Below are positions 41,883 to 52,754 of a stretch of DNA of 64,000 nucleotides, one piece after another (position 1 is the first letter of the stretch; each line of letters begins with the position of its first letter). Source of the DNA: Anaspis maculata (taxonomy: Eukaryota > Arthropoda > Insecta > Coleoptera > Scraptiidae); the NCBI GenBank assembly GCA_949128115.1, contig OX421966.1:55301416-55365415 (forward strand), given 5' to 3'. Under the pieces are notes generated by a model. The model ran no database searches, was not told the DNA's origin, and saw only the letters and a program-made list of their open reading frames with translations. The position numbers and the translations under genes were made by a program.

Positions 41883-42931
41883 CTACAAAACAAAACAAAT
41901 GTTGATTAAAACATCAAGAATGTAATCTACATTAATATTAACGTTGGGTATACCTTTTTGATCAGATCCTTTGGACCTGGCGACACGTAATCGGGAAACG
42001 TCAGCATAACATTTCTGATTTTCGAATAGGTTTCATCATTGGCAGCGCTCTCGAATGGCGGTTTTCCGACGAGAAACTCATAACAGAGCACACCCAGGCA
42101 CCAGTGGTCAACGTATTTCCCGTACCTCTTCCCATCAACCATTTCTGGCGGCAAATAATCCAGCGTTCCGCACAGCGTCCTTCGACTCAAAGATGGAGAA
42201 TGAACGGACCATCCGAAATCTGCCAGTTTCACATCATCAGTGATCGTCAAAAGCAAATTCTCCGGCTTGATATCGCGATGGATGACCTGGTGCTGATGAC
42301 AATAATGGAGAGCGTCCGCCACTTGATATGTGTATTTTGCAGCGCTGAAAACGACACATTAACTGAGCTCATGCACTTATTGCTTTTGCTGAATTTACCG
42401 ATGCTCATCGAAGCGACCTCCTGGGCTGTTCTTGAGATGGTAATACAACTCGCCTTTTCCGGCAAATTCCAAGGCCAGGTAAATGCGGAAGTCGTCATGG
42501 AACCAACACAACAGCTGCAAAATGTTCGGGTGTTTCAAGCGGCTCTGAATTTCAATTTCCCTCAAAGTTTGTCGTTCCACATGACCTTCCACAATTTCCT
42601 TCTTGTGTAGCGTTTTCAAAGCAACCACGTAACCGGTTTTTCGTTCTCTGGCTAAGAACACACGTCCGAACTTGCCTCTTCCCAAGCGTTTGGCCAGCTC
42701 GAAGTCGCTCAACGACCATTTGTACCTAACGGGATATCAATTAGTGGGGTCCTTCTAGAATATAATACAAGCAATTTGAACGTACTCCGGATTTCCGTAG
42801 CAGGGATGGGACATCATGGCCTTGACCAGGCCGACGGTTTTTTCTTTCAGCTCAGGATAGACCGTCTGGGACTCCGCCACATGTCTTCTGGCCATCTCTT
42901 CAATTTTATGTTTCTTATCCTGGGTCGACAT
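41805..42931 (-). CDS. aurB: Aurora B kinase
   Basis: Four exons (42786-42931, 42399-42725, 41954-42344, 41805-41882) join to 313 residues. Visible kinase features are the glycine loop LGRGKFG at 63-69, Lys86 in [12 protein letters not shown] at 180-187, DFGW at 200-203, the activation-loop Thr214 in RRTLCGT, and LDYLPPEM. The stretches [28 protein letters not shown] and [18 protein letters not shown] match insect Aurora B (Drosophila ial) more closely than Aurora A. The N-terminus before the kinase domain is only about 50 residues, also B-like. Aurora B is the catalytic subunit of the chromosomal passenger complex with INCENP, survivin and borealin, acting at centromeres and the midzone. I chose MSTQDKK (42931) over an in-frame upstream ATG at 42967 because the upstream 12 residues look like untranslated sequence. 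A/B assignment is by similarity only. Confidence 0.93.
41954..42344 (-). CDS. aurB: Aurora B exon 3
   Basis: Starts after TTTTCAG and encodes [16 protein letters not shown] through KDLIKK, containing the catalytic loop, DFG and activation segment. The donor is AAG|GTATAC. Confidence 0.9.
42399..42725 (-). CDS. aurB: Aurora B exon 2
   Basis: Encodes [20 protein letters not shown] through GGRFDEH. The donor is CG|GTAAAT; the 54 nt intron is at 42345-42398. Confidence 0.9.
42786..42931 (-). CDS. aurB: Aurora B exon 1
   Basis: Encodes [16 protein letters not shown] through GNPE. The donor is GA|GTACGT; the 60 nt intron (42726-42785) ends GTTAG. Confidence 0.85.
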
Positions 42932-42969
42932 TTTAAAAACTAGACACAACCAGGATTTTGTACACAAAA

Positions 42970-43630
42970 TAGGACGTAGCTATTTCACGACCCTCAGTCA
43001 CTTCTTCACGAGAACTCGGAAACTTTTTTACATAGACTTTTTCAGGATTTTGATTCGATTCAACAAAACAAAAACGATAAATAAAATCGTTATTTCAAAT
43101 TGAGTTCCTTGACAGTTTTGACACATGTCACAATCCATGGTGCAACAGCTTGACCAACCGAAGCACAACAAAAGTACCTGACTGAAAATTGAAAAATGGC
43201 GCGCTTATTAGACTTTAAATATATAGGGGAATTCACAGGTCCATGGGGAATTCAGGTAGGCACTTGTGCCAAACTAAGTCCAGAGCCGCCCTTTACAGCT
43301 TTTGGAGCTCAAAATTGATCCCAACTTTTTTGCATGGATATTTTTTCCATTTTTTTAATATAACATATTTATTATGAAGTCTTGGAGTTCTCTTCGAAAG
43401 TATATAAGGTTAACGTTGGCAATATCGGTGGTGCGCAATTTACCTATATCTAAATTCAGATTTTTACCCTACAATGGATCGATTTTCATGAAACTTAGAA
43501 CTCACCATTACGGACAAAAAAAGTAGGACAGAGCAGCCTCTGTCATGGAGTGTACCAAATTTGGCCTTGTGTCACAATGACACTAGCACCAGGGTGAAAT
43601 CAGAACACCTACACCAGTCTGTCTGTCCTA
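42970..43630. other. upstream of Aurora B, nothing further recognised
   Basis: Presumed Aurora B promoter and 5' UTR adjoin 42931. No element with clear ends is seen. Confidence 0.4.
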
Positions 43631-44510
43631 CTTTTTTTAGCGCACTTTCCCAAAAAATGGGAAAAAGGCGCTTTTAGCTTCACTTTGTCTGTCCGTCCGT
43701 CCGTCCCGTCCGTCTGTACCCGGGATAACTCCTCAGGGAAGAAATATATATCTATGTGGTGTAAACGCTGATCAATAGTACATATGTCCAGGATGTCGAG
43801 TTGACTTTTGGTTTTTTGTCATTCCGCCGCCATCTTTGATCCGTCATTTTGAATTTCTCTAAAAGTGATCCGATTGAAATTAAATGTGCAGACTATATGT
43901 GAACCACATCAAGATCTATCCAATTTTCGACAATTGATGCCCCACCGCCATCTTGATTGTATCCTCACTACTCACTATTGAACATGTTTCGAAGTAATAA
44001 AACTAGAAGAATTATATGCCTCAACGAAAAGAGATATCGATGTTGGGCAAACTCCAATCGAATGCGTACGTGACCACCATATGAAGTTGATCAATAATTT
44101 TTGTCACTTGGCCGCCATCTTTGATCCGCCATTTTGAATTTCTCTAAAAGTGGTCTGATTCGAGTGAAATTCGCAGGTGATGTGAACGTCAATTAGATAC
44201 ATCCAATTTTCGACAATTGATGCCCCGCCACCATCTTGTATATTCTCCATGTTGAACTTGTTTCAAAGTGATAGAACTAGGAGAATTATGCCTCAACGAA
44301 AAGAGGTATCGATGTGGTGCAAACGCCAATCGAATGCGTACGTAACCACCATATGAAGTTGATCAATAATGTTTGTCACTTGGCCGCCATCTTTGATCCG
44401 CCATTTTGAATTTCTCTAAAAGTGGTCTGATTCGAGTGAAATTTGCAGGCGATGTGAACGTCAATTTAGATACATCCAGTTTTTGACAATTGATGCCCCG
44501 CCACCACCCA
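43630..44510 (+). repeat. repeat with CCGT simple run and about 280 bp tandem units
   Basis: Begins with a GTCTGTCCGTCCGTCCGTCC run near 43685, followed by CCCGGGATAACTCC. From 43820 there are two full units and a partial one. Landmarks are GCCGCCATCTTTGATCCGCC, TTCTCTAAAAGTGGTCTGAT, GACAATTGATGCCCCGCC and CAACGAAAAGAGGTATCGAT. Unit starts lie near 43824, 44110 and 44387. Confidence 0.7.
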
Positions 44511-44789
44511 CTCAGCAAGAAAACATCTAAGTGATGTCACAGAGATGTTTAATGTTTTATGTGTTTAAGTCACAACTGCTACTACTATCAACTACTATCT
44601 ACATCGCTATTCAACATCTCGTAGATATCACTTTTTGACGTACATATAACGTCGCATTTTGGATGTGTATTTTCGAATAAAAATTAATTATTCACCATTA
44701 TTCAACATAGTTTTATGTCATAGGAGTTCCGTACCTATTTTTACTAATTTTCACAATCTATCAGCACGTTTAATCCCCAAGAAAAGTTG

Positions 44790-44880
44790 TTCTTCAATTG
44801 GCGTACTCCGGAGTATTCGAACCTGGATCCCCACAGGTGATAGAGACACTGCTGCCAATTCGTCTGAGCTACCAAGTTGT
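44790..44880 (-). mobile_element. tRNA-derived SINE head
   Basis: On the minus strand TTGGTAGCTCAGACGAATTG (A box) precedes CCAGGTTCGAATACTCC (B box) with pol III spacing. The body and target duplication could not be delimited. Confidence 0.5.
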
Positions 44881-44979
44881 CTAATATAGTATATTTAAAC
44901 AGCGCACTTGATGTTCAGGGGTATTTTTCGGGATATTTCATTAGGACTTCAAACGATACACCGAACCCAAAGAGCCTCG

Positions 44980-45310
44980 CTGGGGCCCCGGACGTTACAA
45001 AGACATGACCGGGAGTCATCAAAGTATTCGAAAGCACAATAAGACAAAAGGGGCCCATTTTGGGGTTCCGAATAACACAAGAGCAGACACAAGGGTTCAC
45101 CAGAGGTGCGAAAGACACGACAAAATGCAAAAAGGCCCAGTGGGCTTTCGAAGAACACAAGGAGACACAAACGGGACACACTAGTTACTAGTTAAGAAAG
45201 CCAAGAGCACAAGAAGACACAAAAATGGTTCCAAATGAAACATGAAGACATAAGGGGGCCCGCAGGGCCTCAAACTAAACATGAAGACATAAAGGCTGCT
45301 CTGGCATCAC
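44980..45310 (+). repeat. degenerate satellite-like array
   Basis: About five units of 60-70 bp built around AACACAAGAAGACACAAA followed by GGGGCCC and TTTCGAA-like sequence. Units drift strongly. Open frames on both strands (44915-45181) are by-products. Confidence 0.6.
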
Positions 45311-45619
45311 ACACATGGAATAGGGGGCAAAACTCCTGTAAAGTCATACCTACCTACCAAGATAGGAGAAAATTACACGCAAAAAAGTTACTTTACCCTC
45401 GACTTTACCTCTCGACTTACCTTCCCTTTTTACTCCCCTTCACTTAGGTTGGACACACCTCTGGTGAACATTTTTAAATAATACTTACTCAATCTTGTTG
45501 GACAAGAAAATATTAGTAGCTGTACTAAATTTCCACATTTCACTTCAACCAGTTTCGGAGATGGGATTCTCGATTTATTCGTGGGAGTTAAAGGAATGTA
45601 GTTCCATTTGACAGGCAGA

Positions 45620-45890
45620 GGTCCAGCTTTCAGGCCCATCGTACCCCTCCCAGACCAGCCGAACTTACCGAGTCGAAATGTGGTGTTTGGATGTTTGATG
45701 GTCGGTCTATCCAAGCACTGGGGCCGACAAGCGCATAGTTGACCGAGACTCCGCCTTGTACGTTCCTGAGTTCGTCCGTCTACCTGACTGCGCTGTCGGT
45801 TCTCTTTTACACACCTTCGTACTGCCGGCTGCAGACGTAATACTTAGGGGGTTTGCCCAGGGTCATCCTATCAGGGTAAGACAGCTATCA
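45620..45890 (+). repeat. dispersed repeat, copy 2 (uninterrupted)
   Basis: Matches the two halves at 16036-16190 and 16985-17110 in order (AGGCCCATCGTACC, GATGGTCGGTCTATCCAA, CTGCCGGCTGCAGACGTAAT). The site equivalent to the foldback insertion lies near 45758 and carries a single GTAC. Confidence 0.55.
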
Positions 45891-45899
45891 GCCAGTCCA

Positions 45900-46400
45900 G
45901 AATCGGATGAGACCCGCCCAGCGGCTCACCTACTGACACCACCTCCCGCTCCCGGCGGTTCCTCATTCAAAATCTGGTCCGGCTTGGCGCTGGTGCAGTC
46001 GAGCTATTCACATACTGAACTTTTTTATAAGTAAACCGATTTTAATGGAATTGGAAACATCGTACAGCGATGGATATGATTGATTGTAAGGTCGATTTCA
46101 CGATTTGCCGCTGTATCTCTGCCCGTCATATTTAGAAAAACTCAAACTGTCGGAGCAAGAGACTGAACAATATTATTTATTGAGGTAGTGCAACAAATCA
46201 ATAGTGATAATATTTGATACTGATACTACACACTACACTGCCCGTCAATTGAAGTGGACCAATGGAATTTTGCCTCCACTTTGCGTTAGCATATTTCTTG
46301 ACAGGAAGATCGCAGGTACATAATTTCTTAACCATTGTGTAGGTACAGGTCTTGGCTACTTTTGCCTTTTGTTGCATTTAATTTAGCAAGTTATCTTAAT
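45900..46400. other. intergenic sequence, nothing recognised
   Basis: No gene or repeat with defined ends. Confidence 0.4.
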
Positions 46401-46406
46401 GAGGTA

Positions 46407-46623
46407 CAGGGTGGAACGTATTGCCATGTTTTTTTTTTTTGGCAAGTTTCACGTGCCGCACGGATTTTTCTAGATGGCCTTGGATGATGTCAATATAGTC
46501 AATCTGTAGCTCTTTTGTCTCCTTCACCCCCCTTTTTGTTCCATAACGCTGATTTCAAATGGTTTTGATTTTATGAATTTTTGTAGTTGTAATTGAGCTC
46601 GCCCATATCAATGACTCACCCTG
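46407..46623. mobile_element. short element with CAGGGTG/CACCCTG ends
   Basis: CAGGGTGGAACGTATTGCC at the left and GACTCACCCTG at the right are flanked by TA. Beyond the terminal motif the arms match only weakly. Confidence 0.45.
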
Positions 46624-46989
46624 TATATTGAATTTTGTAATAATAATCATCTTTTTAATTGTTACTTCGTGAAGATTTCAAAAATCAGGTAAAGAATACC
46701 TATAAAATATATTGAACCATATAAAAAATCTCAAACGTTAGATAAGTGAATAATGATCTTGATGAAACTTGAAATGTATGTTGAGGTTGGTTTCATGATT
46801 CGCTGCTATCTTATTGACTCACCATATTGATTTTCTCGTAAGTCAACTGAATTTAAAAAACTTGGAGCTTCTGTCTGGTTAATTAGAACTTTTTTTGGTA
46901 TTACTGATCAGTGATCACCTTATATTACGCTAATTTCACTCGCGAAAAATGCGCTTTAGTAACTCGTATTCACCTGTGAAAATTTTGCT

Positions 46990-47199
46990 ATATCCCATAC
47001 ACTTTCCATTTTTAGTAGAATGACTTTTTGGAGCAAAAATAAAGTGACAAGCTGGAGCGCTGGGGAAATACGGCCGATGGCCGCTGATAGTTTCGCTCCA
47101 AAACTTTGCAGGTGCCATCAGCCGTAGCCGTAGCCCCCCAGCTTGTCACTTTATTTTTGCTCCAAAAAGTCATTCTACTGAAAATGTGTATGGGATATA
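46990..47199. mobile_element. palindromic MITE copy 2
   Basis: ATATCCCATACAC and GTGTATGGGATAT bound a palindrome with the same core as 4192-4372 (TAGAATGACTTTTTGGAGC, AAGTGACAAGCTGG, GATGGCCGCTGATAG, TTTGCAGGTGCCATCAGCC). Its right end touches the foldback that starts at 47197. Confidence 0.7.
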
Positions 47200-48288
47200 C
47201 TGGTGATAATTTGAAAACTATCCACCTCCAATAACTCCCGATTCCTAGTGAAAATGTCTTCGAGCAAAAACAGGTCGATTTTTATATCGAGGGGGACATC
47301 TAAAACATACATTGGTGAATTTTTATCTTTAGCCCCCTCGGCTCCACCTACCCCAACTTTGAAATTTCAAATAACATTACCTATTTTACGATACGTCAAA
47401 TTCAACAGAATTGAATTCTTTTCCTGAAAAAATATTTCCAAAATTTTCAACTCTACTTCCCCTTCTCCCTTAAATTCTCTGAGTGTCCAATTTAATATTC
47501 TTGACCTCTCAATTCTCTTCAATGCAGTCAAAGTCATCCTGCACAGCATCAGAAGAGAAAATTTTCTATGGAAAAAGTGCCACCCCAATTCACCCCTTCG
47601 CCCCCCCCCCACTTCACCTTAAAAATCTAAAATGACAATACCTACTTTGTGATACATCAAATTGAAGGAAATTGAATTCTTTCCCTGAATACATTTTTTT
47701 CGAAATTTTTATTACCCCCGTTTTCCCCCTAAAATACTCTAAATGTCCATTTTAATGGAGGAGGGGTTGAAAATTTCCAAAAAATTGTTTTTCACAAAGA
47801 GAATTCAATTTCCTTTAATTTGATGTGTCACAAAGTAGGTAGTGTTTTGTTACATTTTGGAGTTGAGGTGGGGGAGAGCAATGGGGTGAATTTTGGTGGC
47901 ACTTTTTCCACCAAAAATTATCTTCTTCGATGCAACTTAGGATGATGCTGACTAAACTGAAGAGAATTGAGGGGTCCAGAATAATGAATGGGACACTCAG
48001 AGAATTTTTAGGGAGAATTGAAAATTGTAGGATTGAAAATTTTATAAATATTTTTTTCAAAAAGAGAATTTGATTCTCTTCAATTTGATGTATCGCAAGG
48101 TAGGTAGTGTCGTTTGAAATTTCAAAGTTGGGGTGAGTGGGGGCGAGGGGGCTGAATATAGAAATTTGCCAATGCATGTTTTAGATGTCCCCCTTGATAT
48201 AAAAATCGACCTGTTTTTGCTCGAAGAAATATTGACTAGGAATCGAAAGTTATTGCAGGTGGATAGTTTTCAAATGATCACCCGGTAC
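47197..48288. mobile_element. long foldback element, about 1.1 kb
   Basis: Left TACTGGTGATAATTTGAAAA and CTATCCACCT mirror right AGGTGGATAG and TTTTCAAATGATCACCCGGTA. Arms continue through AAAAACAGGTCGATTTTTAT and CCCCAACTTTGAAATTTC with their inverses, then into G/C-biased A-rich units to a centre near 47740. ORFs 47367-47612 and 47815-48177 are arm sequence. Confidence 0.75.
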
Positions 48289-48299
48289 TTTATTTTCTG

Positions 48300-48940
48300 A
48301 TATCATAACCTATTTCATTATTTATTTAATTTCTGCTTCTTTCGGCACTCCGTAAGCATAATAAGCGTAAAGCTGGGTTCCCAGATGCAAATATTTGGAC
48401 AGATAATGCGATTTTATACGTCAAATTTTGAATTCGAGGGCTTTGATTGGCCAATATGAAGACTTTGACATACAATTTCGCATCCTAGTCCTACTTTCCA
48501 CAGCCACCTAAGAAGATTCATTATGTTAAGAAATCAAATACGTTCATAAAAACTAAATACATATAATAGACAAGGAATGATTTAACGATGGTAGGTAGTA
48601 CCTACTAGGTAGCTTTTTTAAAGAAAAGATAACGATAACTTGGATTTTTTCGCTCGCCAAAAACCGACCAAACCGACTGCTTGATGATGACGTCGTGGTC
48701 GCGCAACAAAAGTCGACTTTTCGTCCGTCTCCGTCGCACCGGCGCCGACCTCCCGTCTCTCTCTCTCCAATCACGTCAGTGCGCGATTGCGCACTTGTCA
48801 CGCGTCACAAACGTCAAGTGCAAGGCGAAAAAAATTGACAAAAGGTTTATTACCTTAATTTTGAGGTCACCAACACACTCGATGGGGCAATGTTGGTGTC
48901 GTTTTCGGTAGGGAAAGGGCCCGCAACCGAACAACAAGCA
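48300..48940. other. presumed upstream region of the MGNKQ gene
   Basis: The last 250 bp become GC-richer towards 48948, consistent with a promoter and 5' UTR, but no specific site is recognised. Confidence 0.3.
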
Positions 48941-48947
48941 GCGTCAT

Positions 48948-49221
48948 ATGGGCAATAAACAAACGGGCCGCAGCAGGGACCAAGTCGACTTCAGTTTGGA
49001 CGGTGTCTACACGAAAAAGGGGGACAATCAGGTGAGTGACTCGTCGACGCTCGCCAGGCGAGAGACACCACCGAGAGCAGCACACCATTGTTTACTGCGT
49101 CATTTTCGATTTCGCAGAATTTCGACAGCAACTCCAGCGGACGGTCCTTTGTCAGTTTGGGCAGCCATCAGTCCTCCACGTGCAGTCTGCCCAGGCCCTG
49201 GTCGCGACACTCCAGACGAAG
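48948..49221 (+). CDS. putative 5' exons of a gene, N-terminus MGNKQ
   Basis: Exon 1 (48948-49031, 28 codons) reads MGNKQTGRSRDQVDFSLDG and ends CAG|GTGAGT. After an 86 nt intron (49032-49117, acceptor TTTCGCAG), exon 2 (49118-49221) continues with NFDSNSSGRSFVSLGSHQSS and ends AAG|GTGAGT in phase 2. Both donors are near perfect, and the Met-Gly-Asn start fits an N-myristoylation signal. The Ser/Arg-rich sequence suggests an adaptor or signalling protein tail, but I do not recognise it. No third exon was found in the remaining window, so the gene probably continues beyond a long intron or out of the window. Confidence 0.5.
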
Positions 49222-51275
49222 GTGAGTGACGGCCCCCTTTGTTTTTTGTTGTGCGATGGCGAAAATGTTTAAGGTTATGTTTTTGACGTTTGATGATTTG
49301 CGAGTTTTGTTTGTTGTCGCGATGATGATCGCGATGACAACAGACAGGCTGTCTGCGCTTTTTTTGCGTGATTTTCTTGAATTTCACAAGTGGAAATTTG
49401 CGACGCGTTTAAGAAAGAATAACGTCAAGGCAGCTGTCAAGCTGTCATTGTTGGGCAAGTGGGCATTTTGAAAAAAGACTCCTGCCAAAATCCACAAGGC
49501 AAGCATGGTCATGGCCAACCTTTCTAAAGTTCATTCACGTCAATTTTTGTGACGTTTTTTTTAGCAACACAAAGCTTACTTTGTTTGTGATTCATCATCC
49601 CAGAACCTGTCTGTATTTAGGTACAACCTACCTACTTACTATCTATATACCTACCAATATACCTAGGTACTAGACTACTAGAGTGAATCCAGGAAGTCGA
49701 CTTTCAAGAATTAGATGTGGGAAGATGTGATGTCTTAATTTAATTTACGACAGTGTGACATTATGCCACTCTATTTCCTTTATTAGCAGATATGATTAGT
49801 AGGTACTCTTCCCCGCCAACTAGATTTATAGCCTCTAATTTTTTTGACATGACCTTGATGAGGCAATGCTCTCTAGGATTGGGTTGTCAGGTTCCAGTCT
49901 CAAGCATGAAAATCGCACTATTAACTATTGAAATTGATTTGTATATTTCCCATCAATCACTCAGCACAGCATCACATCAGCATCAAAATAATATCAATCA
50001 GGAATTGAAAACTTGGTGTGCTTTGCTGTCAATGAACTTCTCTTAAATAAAATTTGGTTGCCATGAGAAATTGTTGTTGTTAAACTCTTGCAAGAAAATA
50101 TTATTGTTTTGTGTACTTCATAATAATTGTGTTCGCACATGTTTTCATTGTAATCTCACAAAATTGCAATCACGTTTTTATTACTCTACGTGTGGGTACA
50201 GTAGTAGTTACAGGTTGAGGTATAATTGTCATTGAGTTTTCATTTGCTTAATTATTATTATAACATTATTCTATGGAAGAGGATAGGTATAGTCTCGCTA
50301 TTCAAAATTCAAATGGATCAATAACAGGCAATTGTACAATTGAACAGATCATCATCATTGCAGAATTTCATATCTACCCGACTTCCGGGCCCAAAACTAG
50401 TGAAATTACGTGTTTCGTCTCTTGTTGGAGCTCATCAGCACGGTGATTTAGTTCCAAAATGTTCCGCTATATAGCTGTTGAAGATCTATAGTGGTGGCTT
50501 TTTTTTTGTAGAAAAAGCCAGTAAGAGCCATCAATTATAATTGTTGAACTGTTTTTGAATTATTTTTTACATTTATTCCTGATTCCTGATTGCGCAAGTT
50601 GTAGTTTTCTATAAATAGCTCTGTCGAATACGTGGCTGATGTGTACAGTATACTCGGCAGTATACATAAATTTTACCTACATTGTACACTTACTGTTATT
50701 GCACCATTTACTCTGCATTAGGAAGTTTGCCGATAACATTTTATATGATAAAAAAATCGACACGTGTACGCACATGCATCCATATTTTTGAATTTTATTA
50801 TTCCGAATCCTTGGCAACTCCTATTAGTATTGAGAAAGGTCGAATTCGTTCAAATTTATTTGCATTTGGCAATATTATTGTGCACCTTTACAGTTTTTAA
50901 AATTCCTATTATGTGCGAGCTCATCTTTATTTTATGATCAGCGATCATGGCGGCACCTTTAGGTAGGTACACAGAAACGGTGATGTCACTTTGGGAATAA
51001 TAATTATCTCGGTCGTAGCATCAAAACACCAAATCTTCTAGGGGAGAAACAAGATGAAATCATTGAAATCGTTATGAAAACGCGAATAAAAGAAACTGTG
51101 GGTCCGTAGCACTGAACTTAAAGGGCCGGTATTCTAACGTCCAGTTGTTCGCTGATGGGTTTTCAACCGGAGATTGACGCATATTTGAACCAATGACAGC
51201 GCTTAAATTTGCTCTCAATCTGAGGTTGAAACTGAAATGGGTTGAAATCCCCAATCCTTAATCAAACTGAACTGC
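49222..51275. other. intergenic or intronic sequence, no feature recognised
   Basis: If the MGNKQ gene is real this is its long intron. Short ORFs (49792-50046, 50682-50900) lack support. Confidence 0.35.
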
Positions 51276-51278
51276 TAA

Positions 51279-51392
51279 TATAGGCTGTCTGATTTCTACA
51301 TGATTCTTGTGGGCTGCGATTCAGGCCGCGATCGGCCGATGGTGACCAGAAACACAGCCCACTAGAATCATGTTGAAATCAGACAGCTTATA
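51279..51392. repeat. 114 bp hairpin element
   Basis: TATAGGCTGTCTGATTTC, then CATGATTCT and GTGGGCTG, mirror CAGCCCAC, AGAATCATG and GAAATCAGACAGCTTATA. Confidence 0.65.
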
Positions 51393-51399
51393 GCTGTCA

Positions 51400-52750
51400 A
51401 GTGAATGATTCTACAGTGGGTCTCCAAAAAACAGGCCTTGGACCGCCATCAGGTGTTTCTGAAGGTTTTATGAGGTTTTCTAGTCACTCAGTCTGTCATC
51501 ATAAATTCCACCAAGATCAAACTGAAAAGTGTCTTATTTGGAGGTTACCTACCTTAGTTTTTAACTTATCGATTTGCTCTCGTGATGGTTTCACACGCCG
51601 TTTATATTTGAATTTTGGTTTGAATTACCTGGATTAACCTATACTCTTGGTTCAAAATAATTGAGAGTGACTCATGCCTTATATCAGAACACCATCACTA
51701 TGAAGTGTGCATACAAATTGGCCTGCACAGCATACTTTAAATTTGGTATTTTATTGTGTCATTTAATTACAGAAGCCAAACAATGAACGTTCGTCTTAAT
51801 ATATTATTTTGCTTTGGCTAAAATCAGCCGGCTAGTTTAAACACCAAGATCGAGCGGCATTTGTGACGTCACCGTGTCCCGACCAATTGGCGAGTAACAT
51901 TACCGATGGTGGCGCTGCTGATGCGCTTCGCATGTAAACAAACATGTCGGATAGAGCACGGATTGTTGCCCGCGCGTTCAAAAATCTCATCAGTAGTAAG
52001 CGGTTTTTAATGTCCTCCAGACGTGAAACGTGGTTGATTAGTATTGCGGTGGAACTCAAAAATGGCAGAAGCGCAATTGAGTGTTATGGAGGTTTTGAAT
52101 CACTTGATGGACTCAACGGATTCTTGATGTATCGTAATGGGAGAAGAAATTCTGAAGTCACAATTTCTTGTGTTGTGTGGTCGAAAACGAACCGAATCAA
52201 GCATCAATTTAAACATAGACATATTTGAATTGTGTTTACAAACAATCGCATTGTATGAATCTCCTCACTAGGTAACTGGGAATGTAATTAAAAAAAAATA
52301 GTAGAAATACTAGAAATACTATTTTTTCTCCCTGAAGTTTTCAAAATTTCATTTCACAAGAACAAAAAATACGTCAATATTTATTTTCATCGTAGCATGA
52401 GCTGTTTTCCCTCGTGTTTTCTTTTCGAAAATATTTGAAGTGGAGCCCTGGCCCCTCCGTAATGAACCAAATTCGCCTCCAGCACCGAAACGCAAATTTT
52501 CAACGCGCCGAGAACAAGAAATGGCCTGCAATGTGTACGAGGAAATGAAGTAATTTTTTTTCGCATTTCTACATTTTTGCCGCCTCCACGACCCGCCTAT
52601 GATTTTCCGCCCCCTTCTTAAGTTCCTCGCAGCAACGCTCCAAATGCTCAAGTATGAATCATTTTCAACTATTTTAAATCCAGAGTATAAGCTATGTACT
52701 ATCATGGCTTGTGACCCCATAAAACGAACGATTCATTTTCTTTTTTAGTC
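51400..52750. other. intergenic sequence with one uncharacterised ORF
   Basis: The ORF at 51944-52228 (94 codons, start MSDRARIVARAFKNLISSKR) has an ATG and reasonable composition but no recognised domain, splice site or conserved motif. I cannot tell whether it is real. Confidence 0.3.
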
Positions 52751-52754
52751 CGGC

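Noticed and set aside
42104..42610. Plus-strand ORF of 168 codons opposite Aurora B
   Set aside because: It spans Aurora B exons and an intron on the other strand and has no domain of its own.
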